Assembly (NCBI RefSeq): GCF_018403245.1
Contig: NZ_BOSH01000001.1
Coordinates: forward strand, 868,001-932,000
Source: Paenibacillus sp. J2TS4
GTDB taxonomy: Bacteria > Bacillota > Bacilli > Paenibacillales > NBRC-103111
Length of the DNA stretch: 64,000 bases
Direction: 5' to 3'
The position numbers and the translations under genes were made by a program. Below the pieces are notes generated by a model. The model saw only the letters and a program-made list of their open reading frames with translations. It did no database searches and was not told the DNA's origin. Positions 27,873 through 36,856 of this stretch are shown piece after piece (the stretch's first letter is position 1; the number at the start of each line of letters is the position of its first letter).

Positions 27873-27898
27873 ATGGACCCTAAAAGGGTCCATTTGTT
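27873..27898 (+). terminator. Terminator of the SQ operon
   Basis: ATGGACCC-TAAAA-GGGTCCAT followed by TTTGTT. It lies about 70 nt after the aldehyde dehydrogenase stop and closes the locus. Confidence 0.85.
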
Positions 27899-28010
27899 GA
27901 TGGAAGGTTATTTAGCGAGGTATGGGAGATTCCACTATAATTTCCATCTATGAATTTTAATTTCTCAAGAGAAAATAACAGCATCACTATTTCTAAAGGG
28001 GAATTGGGTC

Positions 28011-28580
28011 ATGTGGATAAGATGGATTGCCGTGTCCATTTGGAATTTTATGGATCCCTTATATTATGCTTGCACCCGATTAAGGTATGTAGGGCAAGGC
28101 GGGCGAAATTGCAGCATCTTCCGGGTGCGGCTCACATCGTATAGAGGCCGGAATATAACTTTATCCGATGGGACGCCCATTAATAAGGGGGATACCTTGC
28201 TGAAGATTCATCTCCATAATGTCAATCTTATAAAGAGCATGTTCTCCATACAAAATGAAGTAGCCAGGGCCAGACATCTTTATCGGATCATCGAGAAATC
28301 GTTACCCGATCTCGCCATGTATGTCATCAACCACCCCGAATACGATAAGGTTAAAGGGGTTATCGGTATAACGACATTAAACAGAGGCTGTGGCGGGTTA
28401 GGTTTTGAAACGGTGCAAATTACAAGTTCCTGTTATAAATGGATCAAATTTTTAACGATGCTGCCCATTTACTTCTTGTCCGCCAATCAGCCGTTAAAAA
28501 ATCTAAGAAAACAAGTTCCTGCCTATTTATTTTTGTCTAAAAACACCCTGATTTCCAAATACGCAAATTATTTCACCTGA
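28011..28580 (+). CDS. ykoP: YkoP-like protein of unknown function
   Basis: A 189-residue protein I recognise as similar to Bacillus subtilis YkoP: WNFMDPLYYACTRLRYVG at the start, GTPINKGDTLLKIHLHNV, and the Cys-containing LNRGCGGLGFETVQI. There is one N-terminal hydrophobic stretch and a second near residue 145. AAAGGGG lies 9 nt before the ATG. In B. subtilis, ykoP neighbours ykoN and ykoQ, and homologues of both lie nearby here, which supports the assignment. The biochemical role is unknown. Confidence 0.65.
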   Translation: MWIRWIAVSIWNFMDPLYYACTRLRYVGQGGRNCSIFRVRLTSYRGRNITLSDGTPINKGDTLLKIHLHNVNLIKSMFSIQNEVARARHLYRIIEKSLPDLAMYVINHPEYDKVKGVIGITTLNRGCGGLGFETVQITSSCYKWIKFLTMLPIYFLSANQPLKNLRKQVPAYLFLSKNTLISKYANYFT

Positions 28581-28604
28581 AGCCTTCCGAGGCTTCAGGT
28601 CATT
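28575..28604. terminator. Bidirectional terminator between convergent ykoP and ykoQ genes
   Basis: ACCTGAAGCC / GGCTTCAGGT with a 6-nt loop. The ykoP stop codon lies inside the left arm. CATTTTAAAT follows on the plus side and overlaps the minus-strand ykoQ end. Confidence 0.7.
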
Positions 28605-29489
28605 TTAAATCGCCGCCTGGGTTTTTTCACGGGAGGATATGGACAGGTCTGGCACTGGAAGTGGCAGTCGATGAATGGTGATCTCCGGCCGGCTTCCCAG
28701 CCGAATATTTAGACCGGTTTGTCCTAAGCCCTCACTGATATAGAAGGGCTTATCGTCATAAACATGAAGTCCTTTAATCATATTCATCTTAACTAGCTTG
28801 CCCATCTTAACCAAGTGGTAGGGCTTGGGCCAGTGAATTTGTCCCCCGTGAAAATGACCGGAAAGCAAATAATCATAATGGAAATTTTTCATGTGAAGAA
28901 CGATGTTCGGATCATGGGTAAGAACAAGGCGGTAGCCCCTGTTAACTCCTTTGTAGGATTTACCTACCTGGCTCCGTTCTGTGCTAAAGTCATCTATTCC
29001 GATAATATTAACGGTTGTTCCGTTAATCCAAATCGTATCGCATTCATTTTGCAACGTTCTGCAACCATAATGTTCCAACAATTTCTTAAGGGAATGGAAA
29101 TCTTGCCTCTTTAACACATAATCGTGATTGCCGAATACAGCGTAGATTCCATATTTGGCCTTCAGGCGGTTAAGAACCTGGAGATAGGGAATTAATTTGG
29201 GAATGCTCCGTTTGCGATCGAGAAAATCCCCGGTAAGGGCAATGAGATCGATTTGCTCATCCTTAAGCTTATCGTACAATTGCTTAGGTGAAATCGATAT
29301 ATTTTCCAGATGCATGTCGGAGAGCTGCAAAACATTGATCTCTTTTCCAGCCTCAAACTGATCTTCATAGGATGGCCCGATATCCACGTTGATCCTGTTG
29401 ATCATCACTTGCCGGGTATTTGTATAAGCTTTGTATAGAAGAGCTGTTAGTGCGACTGCAACAACCCCTATAGATAGGAATAATAGCAT
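28605..29489 (-). CDS. ykoQ: Membrane-anchored metallophosphoesterase (YkoQ/YaeI-like)
   Basis: A 294-residue calcineurin-like phosphoesterase with an N-terminal membrane anchor (MLLFLSIGVVAVALTALLY). The dimetal motifs are in order: LQLSDMHLENI, LTGDFLDR, FGNHDYV, LTHDPNI and SGHFHGGQIH. The catalytic domain should face outward. AAGGGG lies upstream of the ATG. Its relatives include UDP-diacylglucosamine-type and cell-envelope phosphoesterases. The YkoN glycosyltransferase and YkoP nearby point to a lipid or envelope substrate. Confidence 0.85.
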   Translation of the reverse strand: MLLFLSIGVVAVALTALLYKAYTNTRQVMINRINVDIGPSYEDQFEAGKEINVLQLSDMHLENISISPKQLYDKLKDEQIDLIALTGDFLDRKRSIPKLIPYLQVLNRLKAKYGIYAVFGNHDYVLKRQDFHSLKKLLEHYGCRTLQNECDTIWINGTTVNIIGIDDFSTERSQVGKSYKGVNRGYRLVLTHDPNIVLHMKNFHYDYLLSGHFHGGQIHWPKPYHLVKMGKLVKMNMIKGLHVYDDKPFYISEGLGQTGLNIRLGSRPEITIHRLPLPVPDLSISSREKTQAAI

Positions 29490-29554
29490 AGTAAAAATAA
29501 CCCCTTTCTATATTACCAGTATAGAATGAGGGGGAATGAATTGTTAGCGGTAAT

Positions 29555-31030
29555 TCATGGAGCCGGCTCCCTTTCGTTGAACAGTTCCATAACAAACTGT
29601 TTTAAATCGATCAGCCGCGGGGGTTCTTTGACCGGATGCTGTGTACCGGCAATGATAAGGGGGATTAATGAATCGTATTTATGCAAAGAACCATGGCTGC
29701 CTCCGTTCAAATGAGTGGGGTAATAGCGGCTTTTGAATTCATACCGGGGGCGAGCTGTAATGACGATCATGGGGATGTCTTGGGAGTACAATGCTCCATA
29801 TAGCCTGGACAGAACATCCGGGTAATCCCGATAATGGAACAGGTCCCCATCTTTTTGCAAATCTAATACTTCCCATTCTCCGACAATAGTCCAAGCGGAA
29901 TGGTAAACATCTCTCTGAGACCCTCCCTTGGCGAAATAAACCTCCCGTCCGGATCCTCCTTCCTTGACTCGGACACCCTTATCTTCTTTCCAAGCAATAA
30001 GATCACATCGGGCTTCCGTAACGAGCGTCTCTATAATTTCATGCTGAATCGCCGGTCTTAATGGATAAATATAGGCCATTCGCTCATTGTTGCATACGAT
30101 AAGATCCTGATTGGACACACGTTCACCCAATTGAAAGACGTGAAATGATTTCAGCAATTCGTCAAGATCAATGTTGAATTCTTTGCTTTTACCAATACGC
30201 GTCTGGCCATGATCGCTAATGACGATAATAATGTTCTGGTCCAGGGTCTGATCCCACGAGTCGAACGTATTTAGAAGGTCCTGAATATGTCCATCGACAC
30301 GAATCAACGAGCTTTCCGCATGGGCGGGATTATTCTTATGAACCTCATGATCGTTGTCCGGCAGATAGACGAGCATAAAATCTGGCTGATGGCCCGATTT
30401 AATAAGGTGCTTAACTACACTTACCGCATATTCATCGTTTATTCCATATAATCGGGCCCCTCCTCTTAGACGGCTGGGAATATGCTGCTTCACCTTCGTA
30501 TCCGCCATAGCACCCAACGTAAGGAAATCCGGACCGGATAGTTCCTGCTGAAGCTTAAATCCAGTGGCCAGCTTCACCAGAAAAGGCAGTTGAACGGGAT
30601 GCTTCTTGCTGCTGCGATGCACCATGGCGTTAATTGAAGCAGAAGTGACTCCCATTTTATCCAGTTCCTCGAATACAGTAGATACTTGTTTGCTCAGATG
30701 CTTTTCATTCAAATTGTATAGAACATTTTGGGCACAGTAGGCGATCCCCAGCTTGCGGATGCATTTCCATCCATTAATGTAATTGATAATGGTTTTTTCT
30801 TCCGGGTTGTACCAGATCAGTCCGGGTACCCGATGAATATCCGGATACACTCCTGTAAGCAGGGAGCTGTCGACGGATGCGGTCATGGTTGGAAACGCGG
30901 TAACACAATGGGGCCAGTATCTTCCCCGCGTGATTAAAAATTGTAGTGCCGGAACCGTTTTATGACGAATACAATCCTCCAGCGTATCTGGCATCAAAGA
31001 ATCAACCAATAGAACGATGACTTTTTTCAA
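29555..31030 (-). CDS. Alkaline-phosphatase-superfamily phosphodiesterase (nucleotide pyrophosphatase type)
   Basis: A 491-residue enzyme of the type I phosphodiesterase/nucleotide pyrophosphatase group. Motifs are VLLVDSLMPDTL (first metal Asp), FPTMTASVDSSLLTG (nucleophile Thr in PTMTAS), LPDNDHEVHKN (Asp, His), VISDHGQTRIG (Asp-His) and NGGSHGSLH near the C-terminus. There is no clear signal peptide. It lies upstream of ykoQ on the same strand with a 65-nt gap and is probably co-transcribed. The substrate is unknown; phospholipid-like or nucleotide-sugar diesters are plausible. Confidence 0.85.
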   Translation of the reverse strand: MKKVIVLLVDSLMPDTLEDCIRHKTVPALQFLITRGRYWPHCVTAFPTMTASVDSSLLTGVYPDIHRVPGLIWYNPEEKTIINYINGWKCIRKLGIAYCAQNVLYNLNEKHLSKQVSTVFEELDKMGVTSASINAMVHRSSKKHPVQLPFLVKLATGFKLQQELSGPDFLTLGAMADTKVKQHIPSRLRGGARLYGINDEYAVSVVKHLIKSGHQPDFMLVYLPDNDHEVHKNNPAHAESSLIRVDGHIQDLLNTFDSWDQTLDQNIIIVISDHGQTRIGKSKEFNIDLDELLKSFHVFQLGERVSNQDLIVCNNERMAYIYPLRPAIQHEIIETLVTEARCDLIAWKEDKGVRVKEGGSGREVYFAKGGSQRDVYHSAWTIVGEWEVLDLQKDGDLFHYRDYPDVLSRLYGALYSQDIPMIVITARPRYEFKSRYYPTHLNGGSHGSLHKYDSLIPLIIAGTQHPVKEPPRLIDLKQFVMELFNEREPAP

Positions 31031-31207
31031 CGGTATCCGCCCTTCATTTTACTTGGTTAGCATTAATGTACAAAATGCTGATTCTGCCATAACTGTATGT
31101 ACCAAAGGATAACTTTAGTGATCCGGATTATACTTCCTGTATTATTACCAGATATCCCGTATATATTATAGAAAATCGGGCGCAGGGTTCGGCAACGGGG
31201 GCTGTTT

Positions 31208-32344
31208 ATGGTTAAGAAAATTTTGTTACTTCCTTTTTTAAAAATATCGTCCGGTCATCATCAAGCGGCGGATGCCATAATCGAGCACATTAAGCAGGTT
31301 GACTCGTCTATTGATTGCGAGAAAGTCGATATTTTACATTATAGCTATGGAAAAATGGAAACATTAGTATCTTCTATATATTTGAAATGGATTCATTCCG
31401 CACCGTACTTTTATAGCTGGATTTATCGAAAAAATTGTGTGAATCCGAATAAGATAAAAAGATATTTTATATACGAACAGTTATTCTTAAAATTCATGCA
31501 AAAGTTAGTTCAGGAAAAGAAGCCTGATTTTATTATTTGCACTCATTCCCTACCTTCTTATTTATTGAGTCAATTGAAGCAGAGGGGATATCTTTCGATT
31601 CCGGTAGCTAATGTTTATACGGATTTTTTTGTTAATAATATTTGGGGCAAAGAAGAAATCGATTACCATTTTGTACCTGATTTGTATACGAAAGAATGGT
31701 TGGAGGAGAGAGGCGTTCAAACTAAGCGAATTATCGTAACGGGCATTCCTGTTCATCCCCAACTGATGAGCCTTCCGAAGGAGAGTTATTCCAAATCTCC
31801 ATCCCCTATATCCGTATTGATCACCGGTGGAAATCTTGGCGCTGGGGCGGGGGCGATTAAGTCAATCATTAATACTATTGGAGAGACCGGGAAAGTGAAC
31901 TATACCGTTCTTTGCGGCAAGAATGAGGCATTGTATCAATATATTCGGAATATCAAACATCCTCAAATCATAGCGATGCCGTATATTCAATCGAGACAGG
32001 AAATGAACTCTTTGTATGGTCAAATCGATGCAATATTAACCAAGCCAGGCGGGGTGACGATTAGCGAATGCTTGTACAAAAAAATCCCGATCTTTGTCTA
32101 TCATTCATTACCGGGACAGGAAGAATTCAACTTGCAGCATCTGCTGCGGCAGCAATTAGTTTTTTACTTGGACGATAGTAGTGAGGGGGTTGAGAATCAA
32201 ATACTCACCCAATGGAACAATGAACATGAATTGTCACGCCTTAAAGACAGAGTCGACGAATACCATAAGCAGATCACAGATCCGGTGTCGGCTCTTCGCG
32301 AAGCTTTCTATGCATTGGAATACAAGCCCTCGCCGATCCAATGA
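31208..32344 (+). CDS. ykoN: Glycosyltransferase of the MGDG-synthase/UgtP type (YkoN-like)
   Basis: A 378-residue GT28-like protein. The N-terminal lipid-acceptor domain carries the MGDG-synthase signature SSGHHQAADAIIEHI. The C-terminal UDP-sugar domain carries ITGGNLGAGAGA and AILTKPGGVTISECLYK. Such enzymes add a sugar to diacylglycerol or a polyprenyl lipid at the inner membrane face. It is divergent from the phosphodiesterase gene. GGGGG precedes the ATG. A+T content is higher than in the SQ locus. Confidence 0.85.
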   Translation: MVKKILLLPFLKISSGHHQAADAIIEHIKQVDSSIDCEKVDILHYSYGKMETLVSSIYLKWIHSAPYFYSWIYRKNCVNPNKIKRYFIYEQLFLKFMQKLVQEKKPDFIICTHSLPSYLLSQLKQRGYLSIPVANVYTDFFVNNIWGKEEIDYHFVPDLYTKEWLEERGVQTKRIIVTGIPVHPQLMSLPKESYSKSPSPISVLITGGNLGAGAGAIKSIINTIGETGKVNYTVLCGKNEALYQYIRNIKHPQIIAMPYIQSRQEMNSLYGQIDAILTKPGGVTISECLYKKIPIFVYHSLPGQEEFNLQHLLRQQLVFYLDDSSEGVENQILTQWNNEHELSRLKDRVDEYHKQITDPVSALREAFYALEYKPSPIQ

Positions 32345-32474
32345 CCGCATCGCCTGTTGAGTTGGTTGACTTCAATGAAACCATAGCCGTTCCACTCTCT
32401 TGCAAGAACAGTTCATACCACTCAAAAGGGATATCTAATTGGAGTAAAATTTTGCGGATATCGATCGTCTTCAA
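32274..32474 (-). CDS. Small hypothetical protein, TTG start, overlapping the ykoN 3' end
   Basis: A 66-residue frame on the minus strand, beginning TTG AAG ACG ATC with GGAGGTG 6 nt upstream, an unusually good ribosome site for a chance ORF. Residues read KTIDIRKILLQLDIPFEWYE at the start. It overlaps the last 71 nt of ykoN on the opposite strand. I do not recognise it. Confidence 0.35.
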   Translation of the reverse strand: MKTIDIRKILLQLDIPFEWYELFLQESGTAMVSLKSTNSTGDAVIGSARACIPMHRKLREEPTPDL

Positions 32475-32583
32475 TTTTCCCACCTCCAATATTTTTTCTG
32501 ATCTCATATATCTCATTCCATTATAGAGAGGGCAAATCCGCTCTTATATTGCTTGCACTCGCTATTATAAACTACATGCAGAT

Positions 32584-32610
32584 AAAAAAACCTCCCCCAA
32601 ATAGGGGAGG
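32584..32610 (-). terminator. Terminator of the EEP-family hydrolase gene
   Basis: On the minus strand, CCTCCCC and GGGGAGG arms with a short loop run into seven T residues, 75 nt after the gene's stop. Confidence 0.85.
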
Positions 32611-32684
32611 AAGGGGGTGAATTTAACAAAAATTTCCGTTTTATTACATGGAAAGTCGTCTGTTTTAATGTCGGTGCTGCTGTG

Positions 32685-33419
32685 TTATTTAAATTTTATA
32701 GTTGCCTGGACAGGCAGATGATCTGAGGCGACAGGCATCAGATGGACGACTTCTGCTGAGGTCACGTGCAGATGATCGCTGATAAAGATGTAGTCTAGTT
32801 GTACTTTGGGCCGGAACGAAGGGAAAGTCAGGCAAGGAGTCGTACAAGCCGTATGGCAAACATCTGTAAGCCTCGCTGTTAAACTTCTCCATACCTTGGA
32901 TTGAGGTCTTGTATTGAAATCCCCTAATAAGATCAGAGGCTGTTCTACATTCGCTAGTTGATTGAAAATGAAGCTTACCTGCTTCATTTGGATATAAGGA
33001 GTCAGGCTGAGATGAGTAACGTACAGATTCAGTGGTTGTCCTTCAATAAGCAGACCTACCTCCAGCAAAGCCCGATCCTCCAAATTAATGGGCGATACGG
33101 CAAAAACGTAGTTTCTATGCTCTGTAATAGGGAAGCGGGAAAGAACGGCGTTCCCGTATTGCCGGGGGATGAAGTTAGTTCTTCTTGAAGGTTTTCTGGT
33201 TATTCCCGAACCAAAAACCCGGTTCATCCCCAATCGCTCCGATAACCAGCTTACCTGATCTATATAGCCGCTTCTGCCTGCAAAATGCTTGTCTACTTCA
33301 TTAAGCGCAATGACATCCGCATTGCATGCCTCAATGACCTGGGCAATCCGTTCCAAATTCACTTTCCCGTCCGTTCCTCGGCCATGATGAATATTAAACG
33401 TGAGTACTTTTATTTCCAT
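32685..33419 (-). CDS. Endonuclease/exonuclease/phosphatase (EEP) family hydrolase
   Basis: A 244-residue metal-dependent hydrolase of the DNase I/sphingomyelinase fold. Motifs are VLTFNIHHG (Asn metal ligand), VIALNEVDKHF (catalytic Glu), YVTHLSLTP (His), LLGDFNTRP (Asp-x-Asn), LDYIFIS and the final ASDHLPV (catalytic Asp-His). There is no signal peptide. Bacterial members of this length often act on phospholipid or nucleotide phosphodiesters. The ATG at 33419 has CGGAGA upstream and matches the family N-terminus; a TTG eight codons earlier is less likely. Confidence 0.85.
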   Translation of the reverse strand: MEIKVLTFNIHHGRGTDGKVNLERIAQVIEACNADVIALNEVDKHFAGRSGYIDQVSWLSERLGMNRVFGSGITRKPSRRTNFIPRQYGNAVLSRFPITEHRNYVFAVSPINLEDRALLEVGLLIEGQPLNLYVTHLSLTPYIQMKQVSFIFNQLANVEQPLILLGDFNTRPQSKVWRSLTARLTDVCHTACTTPCLTFPSFRPKVQLDYIFISDHLHVTSAEVVHLMPVASDHLPVQATIKFK

Positions 33420-33627
33420 AGTGTTCTCCGTATTATTCTGCAATTTACTCTTCGTATTATTTCCAAATAATTGGAATTTATGATCGGAACGGCTAGTATT
33501 TTATTCGGACGGTAGAAATTTTACTTAAAGATCTACTTCCTAAGCTAGTTTAGCATAACCGGCTATCTATATCCCATAATCATTCAACCTCAGCCAGCTT
33601 CAATATTGAAGTTCTCGAAAGCCCTTG

Positions 33628-34980
33628 TCAGAAAATCCATATGACCCAATAAGCAAGAACGACCAAAGTGAACACCACTGTAATCGGGATGACGGCATAA
33701 GTGACCTTCAAGTAATCTCCCCAGCTTATTTTTACTTTATTTCTCTTAAGAATGTGCATCCACATCAGCGTAGCAAGCGTTCCGATAGGCAGGAGCAGGG
33801 AGCCCATGTCGCTGCCAATGACGCTGGCCAAGTATGAAATTTTAAGCGTAAGAGGATCCAGGTCCATATTGGTCAAGGCAAGCGTTCCGACCATTAAAGC
33901 CGGATGGTTGTTGAACAGATTGGACAGAACTGACAGCAGGCCTCCCATAAGGACACTGGCATGCAGCAGGCTTCCGGAGACGATCGGCTGCAGGAACTGG
34001 ATAAGCATGTCGGTCAAGCCAATATTATTCAGACCGTATATAATTACATACATACTGAAGGCGAAGACGAGGATGTTCCAAGGTGTTTTTTTGATCATAT
34101 CCTCGGGTGTAATCTTGAGATAATACCAGCGCCAGCCAAGCAATAAGGCCGAACCAATGACAGCCGCTAACGGAACGGGGAAATGAAAGTATGAAGCTAC
34201 AAATAAACTAATTCTAACTGCAAAGACAAAGATTAAAATATTACGCATGAATCGGGTCCGATTTTCACTGGAAATGAGCGGCTGCTTGTCTTTTAATGGG
34301 TGGTTGCCTGAGGCATGGGAGAAATTCCAGTATCCCGGCGTCGGTCCGGGAAGCTCACGCGGCAAGACGCGATAGAAGGTGAGAAAAAGCAGAGTCGTTA
34401 GCAGGAGAAGCCCGAGTGTTGCCGGGACGAACATCATCGCTGTATGCATGTACAGGTCCATGTCTACTATTTTTAAAGCTATCAGGTTAACGATATTGCT
34501 TACTCCTATAGGGGCGCTCGAGGCTGTGGCAATTAATGCTCCAGAGATTAGATAAGGTATTTTTTGCTGGTTTTTCAGCCCCAGGTAGTGGAGTAACAAG
34601 AGTAGGATCGGTGTTGTAATCAAGATACTCCCATCGTTGTTGACGAATAAGGTCATAAGAAAGCATAACAGATTCGTGTACCAGAACAGGCGGATCCCGG
34701 ATCCTTTAGCTTTGATGGCTAAATTTTCCGCAGCCCAATGGAAAAATCCGAAGCTTTCCAGAACAATGGCCATGACGATTGTCGCCATAATAGTGACGGC
34801 GGCCCCGCCTATCGTTTCTGTAATTATTCCCAGGTCTGCCAAAGTCACGCTGCCGCTAAGCAAAACAATGATCGCACCAACGGTTGCCGGGATCGCCTCA
34901 TTCACATGGGGACGCCAGAAAATAAAGGCTATCGTGAATAAAAAGGAAATGATCGTAAGGGGCACCATTAAATCATTCAT
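33628..34980 (-). CDS. ArsB/NhaD-type (ion transporter superfamily) permease
   Basis: A 450-residue membrane protein with about eleven hydrophobic helices. Signatures of the ArsB/SLC13-like superfamily are LFVNNDGSILITTPILLLL, NIVNLIALKI, SNLFNNHPALMVGTLAL and IGSDMGSLLLPIGTLATLMWM. It resembles the arsenite-efflux permease ArsB and its YdfA-type relatives. No arsR or arsC is adjacent, so the substrate is open. GAGGT lies upstream of the ATG. Confidence 0.8.
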   Translation of the reverse strand: MNDLMVPLTIISFLFTIAFIFWRPHVNEAIPATVGAIIVLLSGSVTLADLGIITETIGGAAVTIMATIVMAIVLESFGFFHWAAENLAIKAKGSGIRLFWYTNLLCFLMTLFVNNDGSILITTPILLLLLHYLGLKNQQKIPYLISGALIATASSAPIGVSNIVNLIALKIVDMDLYMHTAMMFVPATLGLLLLTTLLFLTFYRVLPRELPGPTPGYWNFSHASGNHPLKDKQPLISSENRTRFMRNILIFVFAVRISLFVASYFHFPVPLAAVIGSALLLGWRWYYLKITPEDMIKKTPWNILVFAFSMYVIIYGLNNIGLTDMLIQFLQPIVSGSLLHASVLMGGLLSVLSNLFNNHPALMVGTLALTNMDLDPLTLKISYLASVIGSDMGSLLLPIGTLATLMWMHILKRNKVKISWGDYLKVTYAVIPITVVFTLVVLAYWVIWIF

Positions 34981-35295
34981 CTGTTTAACCTCATTTCTGC
35001 TTGATATATTCAGAGGCTCCCTTTTTTGTCACCATCTAGTTTCTTCATTTCCTATGAATAAGAGTACGAATCTACCCTAGTATTTTCCCTCCTCTATACT
35101 TGTCTGTAATAAGCATTTGCTGTATTTATACGCGTGCGGCGGACCGTTCGAACTAAACGCTTTTCTCAATTTCTATTATTTTCAACTAGTAGCTTTCCCC
35201 GGTATTTGTCTCTCCCGGATAGCTATCATTTATCGAAATCTATCAATAAGCATGACAATTAATCTACGAGATTTTAGCTGAGGCGGTTAATGGAA
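34981..35295. other. AT-rich spacer with no gene seen
   Basis: The 435-nt gap between the divergent ArsB-like and MBOAT genes holds no convincing frame. The ECF-type promoter at 35296-35325 is the only element recognised. Confidence 0.5.
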
Positions 35296-35325
35296 TGAAC
35301 CTGTCCCCTCTCAGGCTCGCCTATA
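35296..35325 (+). promoter_or_regulatory. Candidate ECF promoter of the MBOAT operon
   Basis: TGAACC (35296-35301), exactly 16 nt, then CGCCTATA (35318-35325). The same boxes with the same spacing precede the deacetylase gene and the ECF sigma gene, so all three probably use that sigma factor. Confidence 0.75.
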
Positions 35326-35415
35326 GTAGGAAGGTCGACGGTTGTTGACTTTTTCAAGCCGAATATCTATTTCGGCACTGTGGCGGCAAAATGAAGGTTA
35401 GAGAGGACTTCTTCC

Positions 35416-36846
35416 GTGATTTTTTCATCCTACAGCTTTATTTTTGTTTTTCTTCCCGTAACTTTGTTTGTTTACCGGCTGCTGGTCATTTGGAGAAGGT
35501 ATTCCTCCGCCAAGTTATGGCTGGTGGCAGCGTCCCTGTACTTTTATGCCCAGGGCAGCTCCGAGTTCGTGCTATGGTTTGTGGCGGCCATTCTGTTCAA
35601 CTATGCACTGGGTGGCAGGATTCGAAGGCTGGACGGATCGGACAAGAAGTCGCGTCGGTCCAAGCGGATTCTGTTGGCTGTCGGGCTGGCTCAAAATCTT
35701 GCGTTATTGGGCTATTATAAATACACCAACTTTTTTATAGAAAACCTTAACGCGCTCACCGGCCAATCGCTCACCTTGAAGTCCATAGTTCTGCCGTTGG
35801 GAATTTCCTTCTTCACGTTTCAACTGATTGCTTATCTGGTGGACTGTTATAGGGGCAGAGTGGAGGAGCATTCGGTCATCGATTATTTGGTATTTATTAC
35901 TTTCTTCCCGCAATTGATCGTCGGGCCTATCGTTCATCACGGAGATATTATTCCCCAACTGAATCAGCACAGGCAGGCGTTCTTTAACAAAGCCGACGTT
36001 ATGCTGGGCCTGTATCTGTTCTCTATCGGCTGCGCCAAGAAGCTGGTGCTGGCCGATCCGCTAACCGCCTATGCGGAAGCCTTCCTGGCCGATCTGCCGG
36101 GAGCGGATCCGCTGACGGGGTGGACGGCGGTTGTCAGCTATACTCTGTCGTATTATTTCGATTTATCGGGCTACGCGGATATGGCTATCGGCTTGGGCTG
36201 GTTATTCGGAATCCGGCTGCCGCACAACTTTGACTCGCCCTATAAAGCGAGAAATTTCCGGGAGTATTGGCAGAAATGGCATATGACGCTTTCCAGGTTT
36301 CTTGGCGACTACATCTTCCGCAGCATCTACCGGAAAGGGGCCGGAAGCGGAAGATTCTATTCGGCCGTGCTTGTGACTTTCCTGGTTTCGGGGATATGGC
36401 ATGGAGCCGGCTGGCACTTTGTCCTTTGGGGACTCATCAACGGCATCTTCGTTTGCGCGGCCCATTATATGACCCGGAATAAGCTGCGCCTTCCTTTTCT
36501 GCTGGCATGGGCCATGACCTTCGCGGGGATTGTGGGGACGAGAATTTTGTTCGTTTCGTCAGGAGCTGCACAGAGCGTGGAGGTGTTCCGCAAGCTGTTT
36601 AATATTCAGGAAGTCTTGGATGCTGCGGATTGGGGAATGCGTCTGGCTTCTTTTATCGCCTTTAACTTGTATCCTATCCTTCTGCTGATTATATCTCTGG
36701 GCATCGCATTGTTTGTCAAAAATACGAGAGAAATGACGGAAAACTTCGTCCCGAGCCGTAAGCATGCGATTTGGGCGGCTTTTCTGCTTGTGCTCGCTTT
36801 GTTCCATATGACAGAAGTATCCGATTTTCTATATTTTCAATTTTGA
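35416..36846 (+). CDS. MBOAT-family O-acyltransferase (AlgI/DltB-like)
   Basis: A 476-residue polytopic enzyme that transfers acyl groups, usually acetyl, across the membrane to an extracellular polysaccharide. Signatures are MIFSSYSFIFVFLPVTL, FNYALG, FDLSGYADMAIGLGWLFG, NFREYWQKWHMTLSRFLGDYI and the catalytic His in SGIWHGAGWHFVLWG. The start is GTG with AGAGAGGA upstream. It is followed 10 nt later by an SGNH-like partner, the usual AlgI/AlgJ or PatA/PatB pairing. Confidence 0.92.
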   Translation: MIFSSYSFIFVFLPVTLFVYRLLVIWRRYSSAKLWLVAASLYFYAQGSSEFVLWFVAAILFNYALGGRIRRLDGSDKKSRRSKRILLAVGLAQNLALLGYYKYTNFFIENLNALTGQSLTLKSIVLPLGISFFTFQLIAYLVDCYRGRVEEHSVIDYLVFITFFPQLIVGPIVHHGDIIPQLNQHRQAFFNKADVMLGLYLFSIGCAKKLVLADPLTAYAEAFLADLPGADPLTGWTAVVSYTLSYYFDLSGYADMAIGLGWLFGIRLPHNFDSPYKARNFREYWQKWHMTLSRFLGDYIFRSIYRKGAGSGRFYSAVLVTFLVSGIWHGAGWHFVLWGLINGIFVCAAHYMTRNKLRLPFLLAWAMTFAGIVGTRILFVSSGAAQSVEVFRKLFNIQEVLDAADWGMRLASFIAFNLYPILLLIISLGIALFVKNTREMTENFVPSRKHAIWAAFLLVLALFHMTEVSDFLYFQF

Positions 36847-36856
36847 GGTGGGTATC

